Notes under the pieces: model-generated
Database searches by the model: none
Told to the model about the DNA's origin: nothing
The model's input: only the letters and a program-made list of their open reading frames with translations
Position numbers and translations under genes: made by a program
Assembly (NCBI GenBank): GCA_008729055.1
Contig: SDUX01000010.1
Coordinates: 3,115,090-3,179,089 of the forward strand
From: Pyropia haitanensis
Taxonomy: Eukaryota > Rhodophyta > Bangiophyceae > Bangiales > Bangiaceae
Length of the DNA stretch: 64,000 bases
Direction of reading: 5' to 3'
Shown here: positions 10,625-21,247 of the stretch, piece by piece
Numbering within the stretch: position 1 is the first letter of the stretch
Layout of the letters: the number at the start of each line of letters is the position of its first letter

Positions 10625-12204
10625 ATGGACACCCGTCCAGCCGCCGCCTTTGTGCCCGCCGTGCCACTCTCGACTGCCGGCCGGCGCACGCCGCCCGCGG
10701 CAGCCGGTGCCAGGCTGCCGTGCGGCGGGCACGCCGGCAAGGTCGCCGGGCCGGCCTCGGCGGCTGGGCCGGCCGGGCGGCACCGGCGGCGGGCGGCCGC
10801 CGCCGCCCGGATGACGGCCGCGGCGGGCGCAGCGGACAGCGCCGCGGCCGCTGCCGGCGCTACGGCCGCCTCTCCACCGCCCGCCTCTTCGAGCTCCCCC
10901 CCCACCCTCCCTCTGCCGGGGCGGCCATGGCCGACGCGGAGCGGCGGCACTTCCCCAGCCTCCACCAGTCGATCAATGGCCACCCGCTGGTGTACCTCGA
11001 CTCGGCCGCAACGTCCCAAAAGCCCGCCGTCGTCCTCGACGCCCTCTCCACCTACTACTCGACCATCAACAGCAACGTGCACCGCGGCGCGCACTCGCTG
11101 TCCGCCGCCGCGACGGAGGCGTTTGAGGGCGCCCGCGACGCGGTCGCGCGGCTCATCGCCGCTCCGTCGCGGGCCGAGGTGATCTGGACACGCAACGCAT
11201 CCGAGGCGATCAACCTGGTCGCGTGGAGCTGGGGCACCGCCAACCTCGGGCCGGGCGACGAGGTCGTCGTGTCGGTGATGGAGCACCACTCGAACCTGGT
11301 GCCGTGGCAGCTCGTCGCGGAGCGCACCGGCGCGACCGTCCGCGCCGTGCCGCTGACGGCGGGCCAAGAGTACGATACGGCCGCGCTGCGGGCCATCCTC
11401 GACGAGGGGCGGGTCAAGCTCGTCGCGTGCTCGCACGTCTCCAACGTGCTCGCGTGCGTCAACCCCGTCGCGGAGATTACGGCGGCCGCGCATGCGGCGG
11501 GCGCGCTCGTCCTCGTCGACGCGTGCCAGTCGGTGCCGCACATGCCCGTGGACGTGACCGCCCTCGGCGCGGACTGGCTCGTCGCGTCGGCGCACAAGAT
11601 GTGTGGCCCGACGGGGGTGGGCTTTCTTTGGGGGCGCACCGAGCTCCTCAACGCGATGCCCCCGTTTATGGGCGGCGGCGAGATGATCCAGGATGTGTAC
11701 CTCGACCACTCGACGTACACGGGCCTGCCGCACAAGTTTGAGGCGGGCACCCCGGCGATTGCCGAGGTCGTTGCCCTCGGCGCCGCTGTCGACTACCTGT
11801 CCGCGCTTGGCATGCCCGCCGTGGCGGCGTGGGAGGCGGAGCTGGGGGCGTACCTCTACGACCGCCTCGCGGCGTTCAAGGAGGTGACCATCTACGGCCC
11901 ACCGAGCGGTCGCGCCGCGCTGTGCGCGTTCAACATTGCCGGCGTGCACCCGTCGGACCTGGCCACCTTCCTCGACCTGGAGGGCGTTGCCGTCCGTGCG
12001 GGCCACCACTGCGCGCAGCCGCTGCACCGGGAGCTGGGCGTCGACGGCTCCGCGCGTGCCAGCCTGTACCTGTACAACACGCGCGCCGAGGTCGACACGT
12101 TTATCGCCTCGCTGCTCGCCGCGACGGAGATGCTGGGCGTGACGCTGACGCCACGGGGGGGGGCGGCGGCGGAGGCGGCGCCGGCGCCGGCGGCGTCAGC
12201 CTAG
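10625..12204 (+). CDS. sufS: Plastid-type cysteine desulfurase SufS (group II)
   Basis: This PLP enzyme removes sulfur from cysteine to supply the SUF iron-sulfur cluster pathway. The core from 10927 (MADAERRHF...) is about 425 residues, the normal size. It contains [10 protein letters not shown] and [10 protein letters not shown], the cofactor motif VMEHHSN, the PLP lysine in [13 protein letters not shown], and the group II active-site cysteine in [15 protein letters not shown]. Upstream, the ATG at 10625 opens an Arg/Ala/Ser-rich, acid-poor leader ([19 protein letters not shown]...) typical of a transit peptide. It runs into the core only if the frame changes at the C8 run near 10896-10903, so I take 10625 as the start and the C-run length as wrong. 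The alternative is initiation at 10927 without a leader. In red algae other SUF subunits are plastid-encoded, which fits import of this protein. Confidence 0.93.
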
Positions 12205-12959
12205 GGCCCAGGTCCCCGTCTCATCCCATCGGGAGGTAGGTGGCATGCATTGATGAGGGAGGGGGAGCGGGGAGGGGGGAGGGGGGAGGGGGGAGGGGGG
12301 GGGCGTCGCGTGTTCCACGCACGGCAAAAAAGAAAACCTCCGTGGGCACCGCCCCCGTTTGCTCCGTAGCGCCCACCCGCTGGGCGCGTGCTGGTAGACA
12401 CTGCGCGCGTGCTTGGCAGACGGTGCCGCCACACCCGCGTGCACCCCTCGTCCAGGCCACGGCGCCGCGCGTGGCCGCCGCCGTGGTGAGCGGCGACCAG
12501 CGTGGCCACAGCGGTCCTGTACCCGCCCAACGTTCTCCCACACGTGGGTCCAGGTGAGAGGGGAGGGGGGGGGAGGGTGACGGCGACGGCGGCGGTCGCG
12601 GTCGCGGTCGCGGTCGCCGGCTTGGCCGGCGGCGGCGTCTGGAGCGGTGCGGGACGCAGAGCGGGGGGGGAGTCCGAAGGGGGGGGACGTCGCCGCCGCA
12701 TGCGCCCGTACTGCCACCACGCGCGTCGCGGTGGCGGGCGCCCGCGGCGGAGGAGGTGGCAGGCGCCCGCGGCGGAGGCGGTGGCGGGCACCCACGGCGT
12801 CGGCGGTGAGGGGCGACCGTGGACGAGGTGCTCGACACAGAAGGCCGCCGCGGCCACGCGCGGTCCACTCCCGCCCCCCCCCCCAGCGACCCCCACGGGC
12901 CGCGGCGCGTCCCGACGCGCCCCCCACCGCACAAACTCTCCCGCCCGTGGCCCCTCCCG
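12205..12959. other. Intergenic region between convergent sufS and the DHHC gene
   Basis: This is 755 bp with no recognised gene. It starts with a GGGGAGG-type purine repeat (about 12258-12301), then a short less biased segment, then arginine/proline-rich noise frames. It should contain the 3' ends of both flanking genes. Confidence 0.5.
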
Positions 12960-14556
12960 CTACACGGCCTTGCGCACCGGCGGGTGGGCGTCCCCCCCCC
13001 CCCTCCGCCGGAGCAGCCGCCCCGGTGCGAGCACGTCCAGCACGTTGGCCACCACCCCCCGGTCGTACACGTTGACGACCCCCCCCTCCCAGTCTGGCCG
13101 CATCCCCCCCCCCCGGCCCCCCACCGGCCCGCCCGGAGCGCCGCGACAAACGCGCCCTCCCCGTGCGTTGCGTCCCACGCGGCCGCCGCGTCGGTGACGC
13201 CCGCCCACTTCGCATTCTCGTTGGTCGTCTCGCCGCGCGCGACCATCTTGGCGTGCCAGCCGCCAAAGACGGCGAGCATCGCCGACACGGCCGCAAACGC
13301 GGCGCCGACCACCAGCACCGTGCCGTCAACGTAGAGGCCCAGCTGCAGGACGGAGAGCGCGCCCAGGTGCGGCGCGGCGGCAGCGTCGAGCGCGGCGCCG
13401 CCAGCGACCCGAAACGCCGCGGCGGCCACGACGCGGCCGAGGGAGGACCGCACCAGCGACGCGCACACGCCCGCCCCGTGGGCGGTGGCGGCCACGTGGA
13501 CGGCGAGGAAGGCGAGGAAGTGGCGGCGGTTGAGCGCGCCCACGTCGTTGGCCACCCACCCGCAGTAGTGGTCGTAGACCGCGACGCACGCGCCGGTGAC
13601 GCGCGAGTGCTTGGAGCGTGCTGGTTTGGGGCGCCGGCACGTACGGCAGAGGGGGAGGGCGCCGCCGGGGGGGGCGGCGGCCGCCACCGCGAGCGGCGAG
13701 GGGGGGGGGGGGGGGAGGTGACGGCGGCAGAGGCAGCGGCGGCAGGCGCGGCTACTGCCACTGCCCCCGTGCGGGGCGCGCCCGCCGCGGGCGACACCCC
13801 AGCAGAGCGTACACTGGTGGACGCCGCGGCGGGCACCGCGGCGGCCGCCACGCCTACAGCGCCGCCGCCGCGCCCGCTGGCCGACGGAGCGTCTGGCCCG
13901 CCGCTCGCCCCCCTCTGTCCGTCTCTCCCTGGTGGCGGCGGCAGCCGACGGCGGCGCCCCCCCGGCGCCTCCCCCCCCACCGCCGGGAACAGCAGCCCGT
14001 CGGGCGGGAACGCCGCCGCCCAGGCGCCGACGTTGGCCTCTGTCAGCACGCCCGCGTCCGAGACGACGACCGCCACCCACGATGCCGCCGCGGCGGCCAG
14101 CGGCGCCCACACCACCACCGCCGTCCGCACCAGCGGGGGCAGCGCGCCGACCCAGGCGCCCGGGTACACGCCGCCCGGCACCGCCCCCCCAGTCCACCAG
14201 ACCCCCCCCCCGGGCAACGCCGCCGCCGTCGCCGCCGCCGCCGCCCCCCACACCTCCCCCAGCCGCGGAACGACCGCAACCTGCACCACCGCCGCGACGG
14301 CGGTGAGCGTCGCAACGTACGCGGCGGGCATGCCCCACGCCGCGCCCGCGTGGTCGGCCGCCGCGAGCGCCGCGCGGCCGCGCGCCGGCCCGAGCACCGC
14401 GCCGCACACCGCGGCGGGCGCGCCTGTGAGCGCCCGGTGCGCGGCGCCGAGGCGGGTGCCGTCGGCCGCGGCGCGGCCGCCGTAGAGGAGCGTGTAGGCG
14501 AGGGGGGGGAGCGCGAGGAGGTAGCCGAGCAGCAGAAGGGTGATGGCGTCAGGCAT
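12960..14556 (-). CDS. DHHC-type protein S-acyltransferase (ZDHHC4/Swf1/plant PAT15-17 type) with DHYC active site
   Basis: This is a membrane palmitoyltransferase. It starts MPDAITLLLLGYLLALPPLAYTLL (CAT at 14554-14556), a signal-anchor-like first membrane segment, followed by further hydrophobic segments. The cysteine-rich domain lies at about 13545-13645: CRTCRRPKPARSKHS, then CVAVYDHYCGWVANDVG. Two membrane segments follow, then the TTNENAKW motif (about 13204-13230), equivalent to the TTxE-type motif of plant PAT17, and VVNVYDRGVVANV before the stop. The active site reads DHYC instead of DHHC. Three cysteines usual in this domain are missing (HS for HC, T for the next C, ND for NC), although the catalytic cysteine remains. 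The frame changes at the G run 13700-13715 and the C run 13104-13114, which I read as sequence errors. Confidence 0.85.
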
Positions 14557-15533
14557 GGCGGCTGCGCATGGTGGGGGGGGGGGGAATGATGGGAAGGGGT
14601 GGGCGCGTGAGAAGCTAAGAGGGGGGAAACGAGGGCAGAGAGCGGCAACGAGGGCGGAAACAAGCGCGGGGGGGATGGAGGGGGGGGCGGTCGAGGGGCG
14701 CCACAAGGTGGAGGCGGCCGACACGGACGCGTCGGCTGCGGTACAGTGTACAATGTGTACTATTCCTTGCCATGTCAGGTTGATGCTGCATCAAACGCCC
14801 GAATATTGAACTCCGTGTGAACATTGAAAAGGAATATTGATTGAATGAAGAGCCCTCACGTGATGGCTCGTTTGGCCGACGACGAGCTCGAGGTGAGCAA
14901 GAGCTCTCTCCCCCTGTTGACGTCCGCGGTGCAAGCGGAGAGCGCTTCCCCTGGAGCGCGACCACGCGCGTGCCTTGAGCTTGGGTGGACGCGCACGTTC
15001 GCGATGGGCGTAGACACGAACGAGGTCGAAGCGGCTGCTGCGTCGGTAGCTGGCCCGTCGATGCGAACTGCTGCCCGTCGCTCCGCGCTCGGTTGTCGTT
15101 TTGTCTCTGTCGCCCGTTCCTGGTAGTGGCACTGACCACGCCGCCGTAGCGGCCAAATAGGTATTGTCACTTTATGTGGTGCCAGTCGGCTGCTGCCGTG
15201 TTGCTGCTTTTCGCCTCGGCGTGCTCTTCTTGCGTACGTTTGGGCGTGCCATTTGACCTTTGCCACTTGACATGTCTCGTGTACATTATCTACAGCGCAT
15301 AGATATCGGCCTCACGACGTAAAGGCTCGTATCGGTTGGGACTGTGTGTTCCAAGACAGCCGTCGCGGTCGCAGCGTGTGTGGCGGGCCCCCTCCTGCGA
15401 TCGGCCACCCTTTACGCCGCGCGCGTCGTTGTCGCGCCGGCACCCCCGACCCGCGACGCACAACCCATACGGGTTGCAAAAAAACAGCCGTGGAGCAGAC
15501 CTGGACGATTTTAGCCGGGCAAACGAAAAAACT
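14557..15533. other. Intergenic region 5' of the DHHC gene
   Basis: This is 977 bp. The part next to the DHHC start is purine-rich on the + strand. From about 14740 the GC content falls sharply (for example 14750-14845), and the repeated ATTGAA/AATATTG motif near 14805-14842 makes this a plausible promoter region. Short open frames of 60-170 codons exist on both strands, but none shows a motif. Confidence 0.45.
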
Positions 15534-16022
15534 TTAGGCCGGCGGTGGCTGTGGCCACGGCACCTGCGGCAGAGACAAAGGGGTGGGAGCGACCCAGCCT
15601 CCCGCGGCGGGACCCCCCTCCCGCCCCCCCCACCCCTCGGGGGGTTCTGGCCACGAACGGCCGGGGGCCGCCTCCCCCCACTCCCGCCCATCCTGACGCT
15701 CCCCACCCCCTTCCGGAGGGAGCCCCCTCTCCCCCTCGCTGCCCCCGTTGTCCCCCGCCGGCGGTGGTGGCGGCTGCCGCTGCCGCCGCGCCGCCAGCCG
15801 CGCCTCCCGCCGCGCCGCGTTGGACCGCCCCGCCGCGACCCGGTTCCGCACAATCCGCGCGCGCGCAGCGTCGTCGGGGACGTCATCGAGCACCAGCCAC
15901 CGCCGCCGCTTGCGGCGGCCGCCACCGCCGTCACGGCCAGCACCATCTCCCCCCCGCAGCGGCCGCGGCGGGGTGGCGCGCACCAGCGACGACACCGCAA
16001 CGGTGCGGAGGCGGAATGTCAT
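15534..16022 (-). CDS. Possible small basic protein with a bZIP-like basic region
   Basis: The frame starts MTFRLRTVAVSSLVRA (CAT at 16020-16022) and contains RRKRRRW followed by DDVPDDAARARIVRNRVAAG and RSNAARREARLAARRQRQ. The NRxAAxRS-x3-R pattern resembles the basic region of bZIP transcription factors, but the arginine normally eight residues after the asparagine is asparagine here. No leucine-zipper heptads follow; the rest is Pro/Gly/Glu-rich and ends at TAA 15534-15536. The frame stays open upstream to about 16298 and may include an earlier exon. It may not be a gene at all. Confidence 0.28.
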   Translation of the reverse strand: MTFRLRTVAVSSLVRATPPRPLRGGDGAGRDGGGGRRKRRRWLVLDDVPDDAARARIVRNRVAAGRSNAARREARLAARRQRQPPPPPAGDNGGSEGERGLPPEGGGERQDGREWGEAAPGRSWPEPPEGWGGREGGPAAGGWVAPTPLSLPQVPWPQPPPA

Positions 16023-18614
16023 GGCGGGCGACGCGAGCGCGTCAACAACGGGCGGCGCGCTGCCGGCGGCGGCGGCGGCGCCGCCGCTGCGGCCGCCGAG
16101 GGGGGGCAGTCGCAGCCCGAGGCCGCTGCTGTCAGCCTCGTCCGGCGGTCCGTAGGCGGCCTCCACCTTCCCCGCCGCGGCGGAGGCGCCCACCGGGAAG
16201 CGCACCAAATACCACGCGGCCGCGCGGCCAGAGGCCGCGGCCAGTTCTTGACCCCGTCCCTCGTCCCCCAGCCCACGTGAGTCGCCCCGCACCCCCACCC
16301 AGCACGCACGTCAACGGCTCTGCCGCGGCAGTCACAGGCGGCACCACCAGGGCAAGCCCACAAGCCCACACAGGCAAGGCCGGTCACGTCGTCCCCCTTC
16401 TGCCCTTTCCCTCCCACCGACCGCCGACGCCGTGACCGCGGCTGCCGTTGCCAAGGAGCCGCCACCGTGGCGGCCACGCCCCACAGCTGGTACCCGCGGC
16501 AACGGAGGTGGCGGCCGCCGGCCGGTGTGCGCACGTCATGGCGCGCGAGAGACGGCGGCCGCGCAGCGGCGGCGGTGTCCTGCCGCCGCGAGCAGCCGCA
16601 TCCGACAACGGACAGTGCGGGAGGCGGGGGGAGCCTTACAAGTGCCCCACACGCGTCGCCGCCGTCGCCCTGGCCGACCGCCGGCGGCCGCTGCGCCCCA
16701 CTGCGAGCGGGCGGGGGCGGCTCGCACAGCAACCGTCCCCCCCCCCCCCCGCCCGCCCCTCGCGGCGATTGTCGCCGCGTGGGCGAACGACGCGCCGTAC
16801 AGCGCGCTGCGGCCGCCACCGCCACCGTCACCGCCACCGCCGCCACCGCCACCACCGCCACCGCCACCGCCGCCACCGCCACCGCCGCCGCCGCGGCGCC
16901 GTGCTTGGCCGCCGCGCGCGGCGGCGGCCGTGACTCGGGCGCTCGCCGCGCTGTGCGCCGGCGTGCCACACACGCGACCGCGCGCTGCGCTGGAAAGCGT
17001 TGGCGGATGCAGGCAACCGCCGCGCGCAACGCCTACCGTGGGCGTCTCCAAACGACGCGCGCGAGCCCGCCATTGCCGCCGCCGCCGCCACCGGCAGCTC
17101 CGTCGACAGACCGGGAGCGGGGGAACGACAGGACGCGCATGGCGCGCGAGACAACGACGCGACCGAGGACGTCAAACAGCCGCCGCTGGGGTGCGGCAGC
17201 CGGTGGCAACGGCGGCGCCGGCCGCCGCGAGCACCGCACGTCTCGGCAGGTGCTGTGACCGCGGCCGTTGCCGCTACTGCGGCCGCTGCCGCGTGGGGCC
17301 CCGCCGTCTGCGACCATCGCCACCGAGGCCACTGCCACAACACCACCACCACCACCAACGCCACGACGGTAGGTCTCGGTGCAGCCGCGCCTCGCCCACC
17401 GGAAGACTCATTTTGCCCCACCGCGCGGCGTGGTAGCGCTGCCAGTGGCATACAGAGTGCCCCGACGGTGACCTGCAACGGGACTCTGACGGGCAGCCAG
17501 TCTGTTACCGCCTCGGGCGGTGGTGGTGCAGCCCAGCAGCTTGTCCCCAAGAGGTGGGCGCGGCACGCGCACCGAGGGGCGATGGCGGTCAGGGCGGCCT
17601 GCCCCGTGGGGTACCACAGCGACGGCACCGCCAGGGAGACGCAGTACGTCGCACACTGGGTGAAGGACGGCGGGCGCCCCCCCCGCCTGCCGCCGACGGA
17701 CGCAGGCGCACGCACGCGAGCAACGCAACGCCCACATGCCGCCGTCAAAAAAAAAAACAAAACAACGTTGGCGGACGGTCGGCTCGGCGGCAGTGCAAGG
17801 CCGGCAGGCCGCCGGTGCGAACCGCGCGGGTCGAAACGGCCGACGGCCGGCCGGCGGTGTCGCGGCCGAGGCGACCGTGGCTATGGGAACGGCAGGCCAC
17901 GCGCCGCCGAGACGGCCGTGCCGCATGGCGGCGGCCGCCGCCGCCCCAAACCAACACCTGGGTGCGCAAGAGCTAGTGGCGAGGAAGACGACACAGACGA
18001 GGTCAAGCCGCTCTACCCACCCCCCCCCCCGCCCGGCGCCCACGTCACGGGAACTCCCTCTCCTAGGAAGCCTAGGTAGAGCGAACAAAAGAAAAAAAGA
18101 GCGAGTGGCAAGGTGTACAGTGACAAGGAAAGTCGCGACGCTACCGCCCGTACGGTCGGCACGCAATACGCGACAACGCGCGCGTCTGCTCGCGCCGGCC
18201 GTCCTCACAACCGCCACGCGTCCGCAACGACGAGGCAGGCTTGCTCGGCTGTCTCCGCCCCGCCTTGTCGAGCAATCCAAGTGGCACGTTCCTGCTCGCT
18301 CGCCTCCAGCTCACAGCGCCATGCAGCCTAGCCCCCCCCCTTCGCGCGACCCGCGCGCACAGCTCAAGTCACCCGGTGCAGCAGCCACCCCGCTCCATGC
18401 GCCACGCCCGCTGCCCGCTACTCCCTCCCCACCCCGACCACTACGGCCGCCCGCACCAGCGCCGGCCGCGTCCGCGTCCTCGACGCTGTCCTTTTCTACC
18501 TCGGTCCCCTGCGGCTGTGGTACGTTGGACACGATCGTTGACAGCCTCAGTCACGAGAGGCTGCGCACCGCGGCCACGAAGTAACAGCTCCCTTGGAGGA
18601 GGACCCGCCGCCGG
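16023..18614. other. Low-complexity region without a recognised gene
   Basis: The segment 16819-16893 is a run of CCACCG/CCGCCA triplets. Around it are frames rich in Arg, Ala and Pro on both strands. From about 17400 the composition is less extreme, and an A-rich stretch lies at 17747-17765. I find no family motif in any of the six translations of this part. Confidence 0.45.
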
Positions 18615-19601
18615 TTACTCCTCGACATCCGTCTCAGTGGTAGCCTCCGCTGCAGCAGTAACAGCGTCGTCGACAGGTTGATAAACCCTGAATAGGGCCA
18701 GAGCACTAATCGCGCCTGAAACGAGTAGCACAACCACCGTCACATAGAGGCTTTCGGCCAGTGCCAGTTTGGCCGGCGAATTGCAAGGTAGCGCAAACCC
18801 CACCTCCCGCCCAATCACCCGGGAAATCGCGTGGGTCTCACGGCCACGGCGAATAGCAGCATTGACTTCTTGCCGCCGTTGTGCCCATGTAGCCAGGTGC
18901 GCAGTGGCGTTCGGCGCCGAGAAGTTGACGTCGGCAAAGAACCAGCCCATGCCAAAGGTGTAAAACTCGTCCTCAGCGTCCATAACCTCAAGCAAATTAC
19001 ACAGGTATGGGTTTTGGCGGAACTCGGAGATGACGGTCGTCTTCCAAGACAGACCTACCTCGACATGGCGGATAGGTGCCAGAGCACAGAGGGGGTTGTT
19101 GACTGACTCGGCCGTCACAACCTGCTGCAGGCACTCAGATACCGACCGGCATGTAGACCAGGTGCGACTCTGGGGCGTCGCGAGACGACCAGAGCTGCGG
19201 CCGCGGTTCACCATGTTCAATAGCAGCTTCTCCCTCGCACCACCCCCAAACACGGTCCAGCGGCAAAGCTCCATGTCGGTAAGTCCGCTGACGGGAGCAC
19301 TAAGGCCGGTTGGCATGTTGCTAAGAATAACAGCGGCCTCGTAGAGCACTAGGAAGAGGAAAAAGATCACTGCAAGGTGGGCGCGGAGCGAGGCCAGCCC
19401 AACTGCAACGTCTTGCTGGTGTTGCACCAGGTCAACGCCCGTGACGAGGTGAATGCTGCCCACGAAGAGTGTCGAAAGAGAGAAGCAACGACCAGCCAAG
19501 GAAGCCAGCGTCATGGCACAGCAGCGCGCATCGAGACGCCACGCAGCGAGCAAGCACAGCGTGTGAGACACTACACCTTGCAGCCATACACGCACCGCCA
19601 T
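18615..19601 (-). CDS. Unknown membrane protein with a large extracytoplasmic domain and C-terminal membrane segment
   Basis: This is about 328 residues from the ATG at 19601 (MAVRVWLQGVVSH), ending at TAA 18615-18617. Hydrophobic segments lie near residues 7-60, at about 72-94 (LRAHLAVIFFLFLVLYEAAV) and near the C-terminus (LYVTVVVLLVSGAISALALF). Between the last two is a domain of about 170 residues with several Cys and one NAT glycosylation site, containing GLSWKTTVISEFRQ, a later LCN, then FYTFGMGWFF. A short acidic tail follows the last segment. Codon and amino-acid composition is far more normal than in neighbouring genes, which supports real coding. The order of Cys, GL(S/A)W, LC and GMG recalls the upstream neighbour, suggesting distant paralogy. 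The start could be further upstream or in another exon. Function unknown. Confidence 0.6.
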   Translation of the reverse strand: MAVRVWLQGVVSHTLCLLAAWRLDARCCAMTLASLAGRCFSLSTLFVGSIHLVTGVDLVQHQQDVAVGLASLRAHLAVIFFLFLVLYEAAVILSNMPTGLSAPVSGLTDMELCRWTVFGGGAREKLLLNMVNRGRSSGRLATPQSRTWSTCRSVSECLQQVVTAESVNNPLCALAPIRHVEVGLSWKTTVISEFRQNPYLCNLLEVMDAEDEFYTFGMGWFFADVNFSAPNATAHLATWAQRRQEVNAAIRRGRETHAISRVIGREVGFALPCNSPAKLALAESLYVTVVVLLVSGAISALALFRVYQPVDDAVTAAAEATTETDVEE

Positions 19602-19682
19602 GAAACAGGCATCGTGCGGGTGACTGGATAACGTGTGGGACTCGCGAAAGGCATGCAACACCTGGGTGGCGTGCCCCCCCAC

Positions 19683-20787
19683 TCAAACGCACAAGTTCCA
19701 CAGCACCCGCAGCAGCTGCAGCCGGAGTGGTAGCCTACGAAAGACAGGAGCTGGTCCCGACGTCGACAGAACCACCAAAATCAGCACGTAGGCCACCACC
19801 ACACACAGCAACAGGGTCCGTTTGTCGCCAGCAAACGGGCGGACGATGGAAAAGAAAACGCTTTTTGGTATCGTCTGAGTGCCATCGCCATCTCTACGAC
19901 GCACCAGCACCATTTGGTCCTGCGTATAGGTCCAAACAGTCAAGCAAAGCCGAGCACGAGAAGAGTGGGGATGAAAGCGTCGACGCCCGAGAGGTCACGA
20001 AGCCACACCAACAACAGCGAGTGAACATCCAGTCGTGTCAAATAAAAAGTCAAGAAGCGCAGCTGTGGTCAGTTATCCGCCCACCGCATGGAACAAGCAA
20101 GCCAGCAGTTGCCTCACGACAGCTCTCTCTCGCCTCCAACACATGCGCGATGCTTCAGCACTGGCAGCTGGCGACACGCCCAGTAGTCCACCTCACGTCA
20201 CGTCATGAACGCCACAGTACCTCCATGTACGCGTCAGACGCCGTTGCCAAGAAGGCACGCTCCTCCGAGAACACCCACGTCCCGTGCAGCGCCAAACCCA
20301 TCCCAAACCCCGGGTGGTCAGCCCGGTCCCTAGTGTCATTAATCAGCTGGATAAGGCCGTTGAACGTGCACTCGCTGCCAGTGCCCGCAAAGGCACACAA
20401 GTCGCTGCTGTTGGGCAGAAGCTCATCGTAGATCGCCCAGGCCAGACCATCCTGCCCGTACAGACCGTGGTCTCTGCACAGAAAAGGCACCCGGGGGTCG
20501 AGCTTTTCGGCACGCGCCGCCAATGGGTTGTCACGCGAAAAGGGCTCCTCATGAAGGAAGAGGAAGCAGGTCGTGCCCGACGCGCATGGCGCAAAGTCCT
20601 CGGGGTTCGTGAAAAGACGCCGCGCGCACCCGCCCCTGAAACTGTCCGCCGCAGCGTCCCGCGCAACGGTAGCTGTCAGCAACTCCGCTCCGCCACCAGA
20701 CCCCACCACCGGCCCTGCCCAAACCACCGCCACGAGTCCCATGACACACAAGCGGAAAACGAACGCATCGAAACGGAAGGGCGCCAT
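19683..20787 (-). CDS. Unknown secreted/type I membrane protein, two exons
   Basis: Exon 1 (20787-20221) begins MAPFRFDAFVFRLCVMGLVA, a clear signal peptide. It continues with a Cys-rich ectodomain: GGCARRL, APCASGTTCF, FLCRDHG, DLCAF, SECTF, with potential glycosylation sites NSS and NDT, and GFGMGLALHGTWVF near its end. It ends ...DAYME at donor GTACTG. The acceptor ATACGCAG lies at 19927-19920, after a pyrimidine-rich tract. Exon 2 (19919-19683) reads DQMVLVRRRDGD, then the membrane segment LLLCVVVAYVLILVVLST, then a basic tail to TGA. The intron is 301 nt, phase 0. The product is about 267 residues. It is followed at once by the membrane protein at 18615-19601 on the same strand, and the two could be parts of one gene. 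Family not recognised. Confidence 0.6.
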
Positions 20788-21247
20788 GCCACCACGGCCA
20801 ACACCAACATGCCCATCACCGCGGGGCGGCAGACGGCGCATGGCGGTGGGTCCGTTGGCCTGCAAAGTAAAAGCGTCCGCGGGACACAAGCAGGAAGACG
20901 GCCACCTATCACGACCGAGGATGGGCGGACGCGCGAGGCCTGCAACGATCACCGCAATGAGCGCGCAGGTTGGCCGCATGGGGACCCGTACATATATGGA
21001 CAGAACGAGCCCCCGCGGGTGTTCAACAACGGGCTGGTCAACAACGCGATGTGGGCCCCGCCTCATAATTGCCAGCTCATAACCGCAAGAACCGGTAAAT
21101 CGGTTGCGAGGTCGACATAGATCAGTGTTGACCAGGTGTAGGGTGGTCAGCTGTCCCAGATACCGCCACCACGGCCACCGCAACTCAAGGGCCCCAGCAG
21201 CCACCGTCCCAGCCCCGACGCGGGCCAGCGAGGGCGTCGCCACGGAA

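Noticed and set aside
7537..13715. Treating eIF2B-epsilon, sufS and the DHHC gene as pseudogenes because of frame breaks
   Set aside because: Breaks occur at homopolymers, motifs are intact on both sides, and the same pattern affects unrelated essential genes, so sequence error is more likely.
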